64,000 nucleotides of DNA from Ancylobacter sp. WKF20 (GTDB lineage Bacteria; Pseudomonadota; Alphaproteobacteria; Rhizobiales; Xanthobacteraceae). Shown in pieces: positions 28,180-37,063 of the stretch (its first letter is position 1; every line of letters begins with the position of its first letter). The position numbers were made by a program, and so were the translations under genes. The stretch is taken from assembly GCF_029760895.1 (NCBI RefSeq), contig NZ_CP121679.1, positions 930,001 through 994,000 on the forward strand, given 5' to 3'. Under the pieces are notes generated by a model. That model saw only the letters and a list, made by a program, of their open reading frames with translations. It did no database searches and was not told where the DNA came from.

Positions 28180-29046
28180 ATGCAAGACCGTAAATCCCTC
28201 GTGCTGGTCGCGCCGGCCTTTGCGTGGCTCACCGCCTTCATGGTGGTGCCGTGCCTGCTGATCCTCGCGCTCGCCTTCTTCCGGCGCGGCATCTATGGCG
28301 GCATCGACTATACCTTCACGCTCGAGAATGTGGCGATGGTGTTCGATCCGCTCTATGCGCGGATCTTCCTGAAATCGGCCTGGATCGCCGGGCTCGCGGC
28401 GTCGATCGCGGCCGTGGTCGGCTACGCCGCCGCCTATGCCATCGCCGCCATGCCCCGCCGCCACCAGCCGGCGCTGCTGTTCTTCGCCATCCTGCCCTTC
28501 TGGTCGAACTACCTCGTGCGCACCTATGCCTGGATCGTGCTGCTGAACCGGGAGGGGCTGATCGTCGCCATTGCCCGCTGGCTCGGCGTCGAGGGCGCGC
28601 TGCCGCAAATGCTGTACACCGAAGGCGCCGTGGTGCTCGGCCTCGTCTACAATTACCTGCCCTTCGTCATCCTCGCCGCCTATGCCCCGCTCTCCCGCCT
28701 CAACCCGGAGATCGCGGAAGCCTCGCGCGACCTCGGCGCCGGCGGCTGGACGACATTCCGCCGGGTGATCCTGCCGATCACCTTGCCGGGCGTGGCGACC
28801 GGCTTCGTCTTCGTCTTCGTGCTCTCCATCGGCAATTTCGTCACCCCGGCGCTGCTGGGGGGCGGGCAGTTCCAGATGATCGGCAACCTCGTCTACGCCC
28901 AGTTCCTCACCGCCAATGACTGGCCCTTCGGCTCGGCGCTCTCCATGGTGCTGATCGCGGTCATGCTGGTCCTGCTGACGGCGCAGACCTACGCCAATGA
29001 GCGGGCCTCCACCGGCCGCCAGGCGAGCGGAGGCGTCGATGGCTGA
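28180..29046 (+). CDS. Polyamine-type ABC transporter permease (PotB-like)
   Basis: 288 residues, six predicted hydrophobic helices. The N-terminus (VLVAPAFAWLTAFMVVPCLL) is typical of PotB. The coupling loop EASRDLGAGGWTTFRRVILP is the EAA motif that contacts the ATPase. The gene overlaps the next permease by eight bases. It forms the heterodimeric inner-membrane channel with that protein. Confidence 0.9.
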   Translation: MQDRKSLVLVAPAFAWLTAFMVVPCLLILALAFFRRGIYGGIDYTFTLENVAMVFDPLYARIFLKSAWIAGLAASIAAVVGYAAAYAIAAMPRRHQPALLFFAILPFWSNYLVRTYAWIVLLNREGLIVAIARWLGVEGALPQMLYTEGAVVLGLVYNYLPFVILAAYAPLSRLNPEIAEASRDLGAGGWTTFRRVILPITLPGVATGFVFVFVLSIGNFVTPALLGGGQFQMIGNLVYAQFLTANDWPFGSALSMVLIAVMLVLLTAQTYANERASTGRQASGGVDG

Positions 29047-29830
29047 CCGTCACACCCTGCGGCTGATGCTGCTCATCCTCGGCGTCGTCTTCGCCTTCCT
29101 CTACATCCCGATCTCGGTGCTGGTCGGCCTGTCCTTCAATGCGGGCGGGATGCCGACTGCCTGGACCGGCTTCTCGCTGAAATGGTACGGCGCGCTGTTC
29201 GCCAACAAGGACATATTGCGCGCCGCCGGCAACACGCTGATCGTCGGGCTGGTCTCGGCCTTCGTCGCGACCGTGCTCGGCACGCTGCTCGCCATCGGCA
29301 TCGAGATCCGCCGCCGCAAGGGGCGCGTTCTGGAGACGCTGATCTTCGCGCCGATGGTGATCCCCGACATCGTGCTCGCCATCGCGCTGCTCAGCTTCTT
29401 CTCGCTGCTCGATGTGCGGCTTGGGCTGCACACCGTCATCATGGCGCATGTCGTGTTCAACCTCGCCTTTGTCTGCGCGGTGGTGCGGGCGCGGCTGAAA
29501 TCCTTCGACTGGTCGATCGTGGAAGCCTCGGCCGATCTCGGCGCCTCGACGGTGACGACGCTGCGCCGCGTGGTGCTGCCGGTGCTGGCGCCGGCCATCA
29601 TCGCGGGTGGGCTGCTCGCCTTCACCCTCTCGGTCGATGAGTTCATCATCGCCTTCTTCACCGCCGGGGCCCAGCGCGCCTCGATCACCCTGCCGATGCA
29701 GATCTACGCCATGATCCGCTTCGGCGTGACCCCGGAAATCAATGTGCTCGCGACGCTGGTGATCGGCTTCTCGCTGGTCACGCTGGCCCTGTCGCAGCGG
29801 CTCAATCGCGGAGGCCTGCCCGGCCAATGA
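29039..29830 (+). CDS. Polyamine-type ABC transporter permease (PotC-like)
   Basis: 263 residues from the ATG at 29039, preceded by GGAGG; a longer frame back to 28997 is unlikely. Six hydrophobic helices are seen, with the EAA loop EASADLGASTVTTLRRVVLP and the LSVDEFIIAFFTAG segment characteristic of PotC. It overlaps the preceding permease by eight bases and the ATPase by four (ATGA). Confidence 0.9.
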   Translation: MADRHTLRLMLLILGVVFAFLYIPISVLVGLSFNAGGMPTAWTGFSLKWYGALFANKDILRAAGNTLIVGLVSAFVATVLGTLLAIGIEIRRRKGRVLETLIFAPMVIPDIVLAIALLSFFSLLDVRLGLHTVIMAHVVFNLAFVCAVVRARLKSFDWSIVEASADLGASTVTTLRRVVLPVLAPAIIAGGLLAFTLSVDEFIIAFFTAGAQRASITLPMQIYAMIRFGVTPEINVLATLVIGFSLVTLALSQRLNRGGLPGQ

Positions 29831-30882
29831 CGACCCTGCTTTCCCTGCGCAACGTCGAGAAACGCTACGGCTCCGTCCGGGCGGTCAATGGCGTGTCGCT
29901 CGATATCCGCCAGAACGAGTTCTTCGCCCTGCTCGGCGCCTCCGGTAGCGGCAAGACCACGCTGCTGCGCATGCTCGCCGGTTTCGAGACGCTGAGCGGC
30001 GGGCAGATCCTGCTGAACGGCCAGGACATCTCCAACGTGCCGCCGAACCACCGGCCGGTGAACCTGATGTTCCAGTCCTATGCGCTGTTCCCGCATATGA
30101 CGGTGGCGCAGAACATCGCCTATGGGCTGGAGATGGAGAAGCTGCCGCGCGCCGAGATCCGTCAGCGCGTGGACGAGATCCTCGCCACGATCCAGCTCTC
30201 GGCGCTGGCGAGCCGCAAGCCCGAGCAGCTTTCCGGCGGCCAGCGCCAGCGCGTCGCGCTCGCCCGGGCGCTGGTGAAGCGCCCGCAGCTCCTGCTGCTC
30301 GACGAACCGCTCGGGGCGCTCGACAAGAAGCTGCGCGGTGAAATGCAGCTGGAGCTGAAGCGCATCCAGCACCAGTTCGGCATCACCTTCATCATCGTCA
30401 CCCACGATCAGGAGGAGGCGCTGGTGATGGCCGACCGCATCGCCATCCTCCAGCATGGCGAGCTGCTGCAATGCGCGCCGCCGCGCGAGGTCTATGAACA
30501 CCCGGCCAACCGCTTCGCTGCCGAGTTCATCGGGGTGATGAACGTCATTCCCGTCACCCGCGACGGGGCCAAGCTCACCGCGGCGGAGGGCAGCCTCATC
30601 CGCGCCGACATTCCCGACGGGCTGGGGGGAGATCTCGTCGCCGCCGTGCGGCCCGAGCGGCTGCGGCTCGACGCCCATGCCTGCGAGAACAGGCTCTCCG
30701 GCCGCATCCTCGCCACCGCCTATCACGGCCTCGACCTGCAGGTGCATGTCGAGACCCCGGCGAGCCCCCGGCCGCTGATCTGCCGCGTGACGGCGGATGC
30801 GGCGGAGGCGCGCAACTTCCGCACCGGCGACGTGCTCAGCCTCGGCTGGAGCCGGGCCGACACCCGCATCTTCGCCGCCTGA
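29827..30882 (+). CDS. Polyamine-type ABC transporter ATPase (PotA-like)
   Basis: 351 residues. Walker A is GASGSGKTT (about residues 38-46), then Q-loop MFQSYALFPHM, signature LSGGQRQR, Walker B LLLLDEPLGALD and H-loop IVTHDQEEA. After about residue 235 it has the TOBE-type C-terminal domain of PotA/MalK ATPases (VAAVRPERLRLD). It powers the PotB/PotC-like permeases. Its start overlaps the PotC-like stop. A 62-base gap with its own Shine-Dalgarno sequence separates it from the glycosyltransferase, but transcription probably continues. Confidence 0.92.
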   Translation: MTTLLSLRNVEKRYGSVRAVNGVSLDIRQNEFFALLGASGSGKTTLLRMLAGFETLSGGQILLNGQDISNVPPNHRPVNLMFQSYALFPHMTVAQNIAYGLEMEKLPRAEIRQRVDEILATIQLSALASRKPEQLSGGQRQRVALARALVKRPQLLLLDEPLGALDKKLRGEMQLELKRIQHQFGITFIIVTHDQEEALVMADRIAILQHGELLQCAPPREVYEHPANRFAAEFIGVMNVIPVTRDGAKLTAAEGSLIRADIPDGLGGDLVAAVRPERLRLDAHACENRLSGRILATAYHGLDLQVHVETPASPRPLICRVTADAAEARNFRTGDVLSLGWSRADTRIFAA

Positions 30883-30944
30883 CGCTGATCCCGCGAACGA
30901 CACCACCGGCGCCCGCCAAGAGGCGCTTCCAGAGAGGTTAAACG

Positions 30945-32219
30945 ATGGAACAGAAGACCTTCGCCTTCTTCCCCGAAGCGGCCTTCGGTCCGGCCCTCAA
31001 CTCCGTCGGCATCGCCCAGGCGGTCACCGCGCTCGGCCACAAGGCGGTGTTCCTGTCCGATCCCGGCTTCGTCTCGGTCTATGAGGGCTATGGCTTCGAG
31101 GCGCACCCGGTCGCGCTGTCCGAGCCGATGCCGCCCGAGCAGATGGCGAAGTTCTGGGAGGACTTCATCAACGGTCACATCCCGAACTTCTCGAAGAAGC
31201 CGATCGACCAGCTCGACAACTATGTCCGGGAATGCTGGGAGGCGATCGTCTCCAGCGCCACATGGGCGCAGAAGGATCTGCCGGGCGTGCTCGCGCGCAT
31301 CAAGCCGGATGTGATCGCGGTCGATAACGTCATCCTGTTCCCGGCCATCAAGCAGTTCGGCGTGCCGTGGGTGCGCATCATCTCCTGCTCGGAGAACGAG
31401 ATCGAGGATGAGGCGATTCCGCCGCATCTCTCGGGGCTCGGCGAGAACGACCATGAGGGCCACGCCGCCTTCCGGGCGAAGTTCAACGCCGTCATCAAGC
31501 CGATCCATGACGCGTTCAACGCCTTCCTCGCCGAGAATGGCGAAGCGGCCTATCCGCTCGGCCAGTTCTTCGAGGCTTCGCCCTATCTGAACCTGCTGCT
31601 CTATCCCGAGCAGGCCAAGTACAAGCGCGCGGTGCCGCTCGACCCGGCGCGCTTCCAGTATCTGGAAGGCTGCGTGCGCAAGGACGAGCCCTACACCGTG
31701 CCGACCTTCGCCAAGAACAATGACGGCCCGCTGCTCTACATCTCCTTCGGCTCGCTCGGCTCGGGCGACACCGAGCTGCTGAAGCGCCTCATCGCGCTGG
31801 TCGGCAAGACCCGTTACCGCGCGCTGGTCAATGTCGGCGATTATCTCGCGAGCTACACGGACGTGCCGGAGAATGTGGCGCTTGCGAGCTGGTTCCCGCA
31901 GCCCTCGGTGATCCCGCAGGTCGATGCCGTCATCCATCACGGCGGCAACAACTCGTTCACCGAGTGCCTCTATTTCGGCAAGCCAGCGATCATCATGCCC
32001 TATGTCTGGGACGGCCATGACAACGCCATGCGCGTCGAGGAAACCGGCCATGGCTTCCGTTCCGAGCGCTATGACTGGACCGACGAGGAGCTGATCGCCA
32101 AGATCGAGGCCTGCCTCACCGATCCGGCGATCAAGGCCAAGCTCGCCGCCACCTCCGCCCATATGCAGAGCTGCGAGGGCCCGAAGAAGGCCGCGCGCCT
32201 GCTCGCCGCTCTGGTGTGA
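30945..32219 (+). CDS. UGT/MurG-like glycosyltransferase, paralogue of the gene at 24624
   Basis: 424 residues from an ATG behind GAGAGG. It aligns along its whole length with the leftward glycosyltransferase: FFPEAAFGPALNSVGIAQ at the N-terminus, LLYISFGSLGSGDTELLK at the start of the C-domain, then SWFPQPSVIPQ, IHHGGNNSFTECLYFGKP and PYVWDGHDNAMRVEETG. It is a cytoplasmic GT-B enzyme. The operon also encodes a sugar-1-kinase and a uridylyltransferase, so a UDP-sugar donor is likely. Its position right after an amine importer suggests that the acceptor is the imported compound; this is inference. The paralogues may act as a pair or on different acceptors. Confidence 0.83.
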   Translation: MEQKTFAFFPEAAFGPALNSVGIAQAVTALGHKAVFLSDPGFVSVYEGYGFEAHPVALSEPMPPEQMAKFWEDFINGHIPNFSKKPIDQLDNYVRECWEAIVSSATWAQKDLPGVLARIKPDVIAVDNVILFPAIKQFGVPWVRIISCSENEIEDEAIPPHLSGLGENDHEGHAAFRAKFNAVIKPIHDAFNAFLAENGEAAYPLGQFFEASPYLNLLLYPEQAKYKRAVPLDPARFQYLEGCVRKDEPYTVPTFAKNNDGPLLYISFGSLGSGDTELLKRLIALVGKTRYRALVNVGDYLASYTDVPENVALASWFPQPSVIPQVDAVIHHGGNNSFTECLYFGKPAIIMPYVWDGHDNAMRVEETGHGFRSERYDWTDEELIAKIEACLTDPAIKAKLAATSAHMQSCEGPKKAARLLAALV

Positions 32220-32224
32220 CCGCC

Positions 32225-32584
32225 ATGACCAATTTGAAAAGCTCCGCGCCGCACATCCATGGCGCCACGACCTATGACGACCTGGTGGACTGGGGCGCGC
32301 AGCCCGATTCCATCGAGGGCGCCTCGCACTCCACCGGCCGCCTGCTCTTCAAGGGGCCGGGCAACTCGCCGGAGACCGGCATCTGGGTCTGCACCCCCGG
32401 ACGCTGGAAAATCTCCGTGCCGCGCGACGAGTTCTGCCACTTCGTCGCGGGCCGCGCCCGCTACACCGCCGTCACCGGCGAGGTCACCGAGGTGGAGGCC
32501 GGCACCTGCGTCGTCTTCCCCGGCGGCTATGAGGGCGAGGCCGAGGTGATCGAGACCATCCGCAACATCTACATGCTGGCTTGA
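32225..32584 (+). CDS. Small cupin protein 1 (EutQ/DUF861-like)
   Basis: 119 residues from the ATG at 32225; a GTG at 32216 that overlaps the glycosyltransferase stop (GTGA) is also possible. A single beta-barrel domain with PETGIWVCTPGRWKISVPRD, then DEFCHFVAGRARYTAV and GTCVVFPGGYEGEAEV. The D-E-x-C-H-x-x-x-G-R motif is shared with the cupins at 32594 and 39197. Cupin_3 proteins of this size occur in amine and ethanolamine operons; their reaction is mostly unknown. It may act on a glycosylated intermediate, but nothing shows this. Confidence 0.8.
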   Translation: MTNLKSSAPHIHGATTYDDLVDWGAQPDSIEGASHSTGRLLFKGPGNSPETGIWVCTPGRWKISVPRDEFCHFVAGRARYTAVTGEVTEVEAGTCVVFPGGYEGEAEVIETIRNIYMLA

Positions 32585-32593
32585 GTGACACAA

Positions 32594-32941
32594 ATGACCG
32601 CGACCCCCCTGATGAAGAAGCCGCTTTCCGTCACCGATGTCGTGGATTGGGGCATCATCCCGACCATGATCGAGGGCCAGTCCCACGTCTCCGGCCAGGT
32701 GATCCACAAGGGCCCGAACGGCCAGTCCGAATGCGGCCTGTGGATCTGCACACCGGGCAAGTGGGAGTGCCACGTCACCTCCGACGAGTTCTGCCACTTC
32801 CTCGAAGGGCGCTGCACCTATGTGCATGAGAGCGGCGAGGTGATCGAGATCACCCCGGACACCGCCGCCTTCTTCCCGAAGGACTGGAAGGGCGTCTGCA
32901 CGGTCCATGAGACCATCAAGAAGGTCTACATGATCCGATGA
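32594..32941 (+). CDS. Small cupin protein 2 (EutQ/DUF861-like)
   Basis: 115 residues from the ATG at 32594 (GTG 32585 is the alternative). It is a tandem paralogue of the preceding gene: VVDWGIIP near the N-terminus, GLWICTPGKWECHVTSDEFC, and HFLEGRCTYVHESG. It starts nine bases after the first cupin stop and overlaps the kinase start by four bases (ATGA). Two adjacent, similar cupins could form a heteromer. Confidence 0.8.
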   Translation: MTATPLMKKPLSVTDVVDWGIIPTMIEGQSHVSGQVIHKGPNGQSECGLWICTPGKWECHVTSDEFCHFLEGRCTYVHESGEVIEITPDTAAFFPKDWKGVCTVHETIKKVYMIR

Positions 32942-34005
32942 GCGTGGCCGTCCCCCTCAGCATGGAGACCGGTCCGGCCGTGCGGCTGGATCCCCCCGGC
33001 GTGACCTTTCTGGCGCGCCACGGGCAGGCCGGCGTGCCGCTCATGGCGCTGCCGGGCGATGCCTCGGCGCGCCGCTACTACCGGCTGCCGGCGGCGGGCC
33101 TTCTGCTGATGGAGGACCGCACCGACCCGGAGGGTTTTGCCTCCTATATCCGCGTCGCGCGGCATCTGAACGGGCTCGGCCTGTCGGCGCCGCGCGTCGA
33201 GGCGGCGGACCCTGTCCATTGCCTCGCGCTGATCGAGGATTGGGGCGACGCCACCTATGCGCGCCGCCTTAAGGCCGGTCGCTCGGAAGAGGAACTCTAC
33301 GCCCTCGCCATCGACGCACTGGCGCATCTGCATCAATCGCCCGAGGGGGCGGCGGTCTCGCAGCCCTTTTATGATCGCGATGTCTGGCTCACCGAACTCA
33401 CCGTGTTCTGCGACTGGTTCGCCCCGGCGCTGGCGCCGGAGCTGGACCGCGCCGCCTTCACCGCGCGGTTCCTTGAGCTCTGGGACGCGGCGCTCGCCCC
33501 GCTCTATGGCCGGCAGGAGGCGCTGGTGCTGCGCGATTTCCATGTCGACAACCTGATGGAACTCGACGGGCGCGACGGCGTCGCCCGCTGCGGCCTGCTC
33601 GACTTTCAGGACGCCGTGCGCGGCCCGCGCGAATATGACCTCGTCTCGCTGCTGCAGGATGCCCGGCGCGACCTCGCCCCCGGTCTCGAAGAGGCGATGC
33701 TGGACCGCTACATCGGCGCGCTGGCGGGCGATGAGGCCGAGGCGCGGGCGATCCGCGCGCGCTATCATTTGATGGGCGCGCAGCGCCATGCCCGCATCGC
33801 GGGCGTCTTCGTGCGGCTCTGTCAGCGCGACGGCAAGGCGCATTACCTCACCTGGCTGACGCGTGTGCTCGGTCAGCTGGAAGTGGCGCTTGAAGCAGCC
33901 AACCTCACATCCATCGCCGACTTCCTTGCCGAGGTGCTGCCCGACTGGCGCGCGCGCGGCGAGGCACTGGCGTCCCGGCTGGCCGCTACCCGCGCGCCGG
34001 CATGA
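32938..34005 (+). CDS. AmgK-like anomeric sugar kinase (aminoglycoside phosphotransferase fold)
   Basis: 355 residues. The N-lobe has PGDASARRYYRLPAAG and LLMEDRTDPEGF, and the C-lobe has the catalytic loop VLRDFHVDNLME and the metal-binding GLLDFQDAVRGPREYDLVSL. These blocks match AmgK, which phosphorylates MurNAc or GlcNAc at C1. In cell-wall recycling amgK sits beside murU; here it sits among catabolic genes, with a GlmU-type transferase 3 kb away. I infer it makes a sugar-1-phosphate for UDP-sugar synthesis. Overlaps at both ends (ATGA) show tight coupling with cupin 2 and the aldehyde dehydrogenase. A different small-molecule kinase activity cannot be excluded. Confidence 0.8.
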   Translation: MSVAVPLSMETGPAVRLDPPGVTFLARHGQAGVPLMALPGDASARRYYRLPAAGLLLMEDRTDPEGFASYIRVARHLNGLGLSAPRVEAADPVHCLALIEDWGDATYARRLKAGRSEEELYALAIDALAHLHQSPEGAAVSQPFYDRDVWLTELTVFCDWFAPALAPELDRAAFTARFLELWDAALAPLYGRQEALVLRDFHVDNLMELDGRDGVARCGLLDFQDAVRGPREYDLVSLLQDARRDLAPGLEEAMLDRYIGALAGDEAEARAIRARYHLMGAQRHARIAGVFVRLCQRDGKAHYLTWLTRVLGQLEVALEAANLTSIADFLAEVLPDWRARGEALASRLAATRAPA

Positions 34006-35546
34006 AGGAACTTCGCATGCCCGATTTCACTCCCGCCGATCTCGCCGCCCCGCGCTATTATCTGAGCCCCGGCCTGCACCCCTCCATGGGTGTCACCCAT
34101 GCGGTGATCGACCCGGCGACGCTGGAGGAGGTCGGCCGCCGTGTCGAGGTGACCAGCGAGGAGATCGCGGCGGTTCTGGCGCGCGTCAACGCGGCGCAGA
34201 AGCTGTGGAACCGCACCGACGCCAAGAGCCGCGCCAAGGCGCTGCACGCGCTCGCCAATCGCATCGAGGCGGCTGATTTCACCGACTGCGCCATTCTGAT
34301 GAGCCGGGAGATGGGCAAGCCCTATCCCGAGGCCATCGGCGAACTCGCCAATGTCGCGCCGATCTTCCGCTATTACGCCGAGATGGCGCGCGACGATGCC
34401 GGCAAGATCGCCGGCACGACGCAGATCGGCTCGACGCAATATGCGCGCTACGAGGCGCTGGGCGTCTCCGTCCACATCATGCCGTTCAACTTCCCGATCC
34501 TGCTGATGTGCTGGACGGTCGCGGCCTCGCTCGCCGCCGGCAATGGCTGCATCGTCAAGCCGGCCGAGGCGACGACGCTGTGCACGCTGGAATTCATGAA
34601 GGTGTTTGACGGTCTGCCGGAAGGCCTCGTCGCCTGCCTGCCGGGCGGGGCGGAGGTCGGCAAGGCGCTGGTGGACAGCGACCGCACCCATGCCGTCGCC
34701 TTCACCGGCTCGGTGGCGGGCGGGCGCGCGGTCGCCATGGCGGCGGCGGCGCGGATGAAACCGGCGGTGATCGAGGCCGGCGGTTCCGACCCGATGATCA
34801 TTGCCGCTTCGGCCCCCATCGATGTGGCGGCGGCGGGCGCGGTCACCGGTGCCTTCCACATGTCCGGGCAGGTCTGCACCTCGACCGAGCGGATCTATGC
34901 CGTCGATGCCATCCACGATGCCTTTATCGAAGCCTTCGTGCGCGAGACCAAGCGCCTGCGCATCGGCAACGGGCTGGAGAAGAACGAACTCGGCCCGCTG
35001 GTCTCCAAGGCCGCGCGGGACAAGGTGATGCGCCTCGTCGCCGACGCGGTCGCCAAGGGCGCGACGGTCGCATGCGGCGGGCGTATCCCGGAGGGGCTGG
35101 AGACCGGCTGGTTCTACGAGCCGACCATCCTCACCGGTTGCACGCCCGAGATGGAGATCCTGCACGAGGAGACCTTCGGCCCCGTCGTCGCGGTCTGCCG
35201 CGTGGCGGATTTCGACGCGGCGATCACCGCCGCCAATGACAGCCCGTTCGGTTTGGGCGCCTCGATCTTCACCACGTCGCTGGAAGAAGCCATCGAGGCG
35301 TCCGAGCGGCTGGAGGCCGGGATGGTCTGGGTGAACAACCCGATGATCGACAATGACGCGCTGCCCTTCGGCGGCTGGAAAGCGTCCGGCATGGGCCGCG
35401 AACTGGGCCGGCAGGGGCTCGACGCGTTCCGCCGCTCCAAGATGGTCGTCATGGACCACAAGCCGCAGATTCATGACTGGTGGTACCCGTACCCGGACGA
35501 ATGGTTCCTCGACCGGTCCGGGGTCGGCGGCCGCAAACACGTCTGA
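34002..35546 (+). CDS. Aldehyde dehydrogenase (NAD(P)-dependent, ALDH superfamily) 1
   Basis: 514 residues; ATG 34002 overlaps the kinase stop, and ATG 34017 is possible. The NAD-binding region has MPFNFPILLMCWTVAASLAA and AFTGSVAGGRAVA. The catalytic Glu is in VIEAGGSDPMI and the catalytic Cys in MSGQVCTSTERIY. EETFGPVVAV and PFGGWKASGMGRELG complete the fold. The C-terminus has an unusual Trp/Tyr-rich tail (DWWYPYPDEWF). It oxidises an aldehyde to a carboxylate; next to an FAD amine oxidase the aldehyde is probably produced by oxidative deamination or from an amino alcohol. Confidence 0.9.
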   Translation: MKELRMPDFTPADLAAPRYYLSPGLHPSMGVTHAVIDPATLEEVGRRVEVTSEEIAAVLARVNAAQKLWNRTDAKSRAKALHALANRIEAADFTDCAILMSREMGKPYPEAIGELANVAPIFRYYAEMARDDAGKIAGTTQIGSTQYARYEALGVSVHIMPFNFPILLMCWTVAASLAAGNGCIVKPAEATTLCTLEFMKVFDGLPEGLVACLPGGAEVGKALVDSDRTHAVAFTGSVAGGRAVAMAAAARMKPAVIEAGGSDPMIIAASAPIDVAAAGAVTGAFHMSGQVCTSTERIYAVDAIHDAFIEAFVRETKRLRIGNGLEKNELGPLVSKAARDKVMRLVADAVAKGATVACGGRIPEGLETGWFYEPTILTGCTPEMEILHEETFGPVVAVCRVADFDAAITAANDSPFGLGASIFTTSLEEAIEASERLEAGMVWVNNPMIDNDALPFGGWKASGMGRELGRQGLDAFRRSKMVVMDHKPQIHDWWYPYPDEWFLDRSGVGGRKHV

Positions 35547-35575
35547 AACGAGCAGGTCTGAAGAGGGCGAGCCCG

Positions 35576-37063
35576 ATGCACACAACGCGCCTTTACATTG
35601 ACGGTGCCTTCGCCGCTCCTGTGGCCGGCGGCAGCTTCCCGGCCATCGACCCGGCGACCGAACAGCCCTTCGCGCATGTCGCCGCCGGGCAGGCCGAGGA
35701 TATCGACCGCGCCGTGCGCGCCGCGCGCCGGGCCTTTGACACCGGCGTGTGGTCGGGCCTCTCCGGCGCCGAGCGCGGGGCTTATCTGCGCAAGGTCGCG
35801 CAGGGGCTGCGGGATCGCCTCGTCGAGATCGCCGCTATCGAGGTGCACGACAATGGCAAGCCGCTGCCGGAAGCCGAATGGGATGTGGGCGATGCCGCCT
35901 TCACCTTCGACTATTACGCCGGCCTTGCCGAGGCCGAGGACAGCCGCGCGGATGAGGAGATCGATGTCGGCGACGCCCGCTTCCGCGCCAGCATCACCCG
36001 CGAGCCGCTGGGGGTGGTCGGCGCCATCACGCCGTGGAACTACCCGCTGCTGATGGCGGTGTGGAAGGTGGCGCCGGCGCTCGCGGCCGGTTGCACCCTC
36101 ATTCTCAAACCGTCCGAACTTTGCTCGCTCTCCTGCGAGAAGCTGGCCGAGATCATCCATGAGGCCGGCATTCCGGCGGGCGTGTTCAACCTCGTCACCG
36201 GCACCGGCCCGGAGGCCGGCCAGCCGCTCGCCGACCACGAGCTCTGTGACAAGCTCGCCTTCACCGGCTCGGTCGCCACCGGGCGCAAGGTGATGATGGC
36301 GGCGGCGGCCGGCATCCGCACCGTGGCGCTGGAGCTTGGCGGCAAGTCGCCCTTCCTCATCTTTGCCGATTGCGATGTCGAGAAGGCGGTCGAGTGGATC
36401 CTGTTCGGCATCTTCTGGAACAAGGGCGAGGTCTGCTCGGCGACATCCCGCGTGCTGGTCGAGCGCAGCGTCTATCCCCGCCTGCTGGCGCGGCTGAAGG
36501 AGGCAGCGGAGGCCATCACCATCGGGCCGGGCAGCGAGCCGGGCGTGAAGCTCGGGCCCATCGTCTCCAAGGGCCAGTACGACAAGATCCTCGCCGCCAT
36601 CGCCAGCGGCAAGGCCTCGGGCGCGCGGCTGGTCTCCGGCGGCGAGCGGCCGGAGGGGCTGGCTCAGGGCTATTTCCTCCGGCCCACCATCTTTGCCGAC
36701 GTGCCTGTTGATGCCGGCATCTGGCGCGAGGAAATCTTCGGCCCGGTGGTCTGCGTGAACCCGTTCGATACGGAGGAGGAGGCGCTCATTCTTGCCAATG
36801 ACAGCGCCTATGGCCTCGCCGCCGCCGTCATGTCGGATGATCTCGCGCGCTGCGAGCGCGTCGCCCGCAAGCTGCGCGCCGGCATCGTCTGGGTGAACTG
36901 CTCGCAGCCGACCTTCACCCAGCTTCCCTGGGGCGGCTTCAAGACCTCGGGCATCGGCCGCGAGCTCGGCCGCGCCGGCTATGATGCCTATTTCGAAACC
37001 AAGCAGATCACCCGCTTCGACCCCGCCGAAAGCTGGGGCTGGTATTTGCCGGGGCCGGCATGA
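35576..37063 (+). CDS. Aldehyde dehydrogenase 2, ALDH10/betaine-aminoaldehyde type
   Basis: 495 residues from the ATG at 35576, preceded by AGAGGGCGAG; the longer frame overlaps the first dehydrogenase. It has TPWNYPLLMAVWKVAPALAA, AFTGSVATGRK, catalytic Glu in VALELGGKSP and catalytic Cys in NKGEVCSATSR. The CSATSR context and the C-terminal WVNCSQPTFTQLPWGG then SGIGRELG match ALDH10, the omega-aminoaldehyde and betaine-aldehyde dehydrogenases. This supports an amine or amino-alcohol substrate for the operon. It overlaps the uridylyltransferase gene by four bases (ATGA). Confidence 0.9.
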   Translation: MHTTRLYIDGAFAAPVAGGSFPAIDPATEQPFAHVAAGQAEDIDRAVRAARRAFDTGVWSGLSGAERGAYLRKVAQGLRDRLVEIAAIEVHDNGKPLPEAEWDVGDAAFTFDYYAGLAEAEDSRADEEIDVGDARFRASITREPLGVVGAITPWNYPLLMAVWKVAPALAAGCTLILKPSELCSLSCEKLAEIIHEAGIPAGVFNLVTGTGPEAGQPLADHELCDKLAFTGSVATGRKVMMAAAAGIRTVALELGGKSPFLIFADCDVEKAVEWILFGIFWNKGEVCSATSRVLVERSVYPRLLARLKEAAEAITIGPGSEPGVKLGPIVSKGQYDKILAAIASGKASGARLVSGGERPEGLAQGYFLRPTIFADVPVDAGIWREEIFGPVVCVNPFDTEEEALILANDSAYGLAAAVMSDDLARCERVARKLRAGIVWVNCSQPTFTQLPWGGFKTSGIGRELGRAGYDAYFETKQITRFDPAESWGWYLPGPA

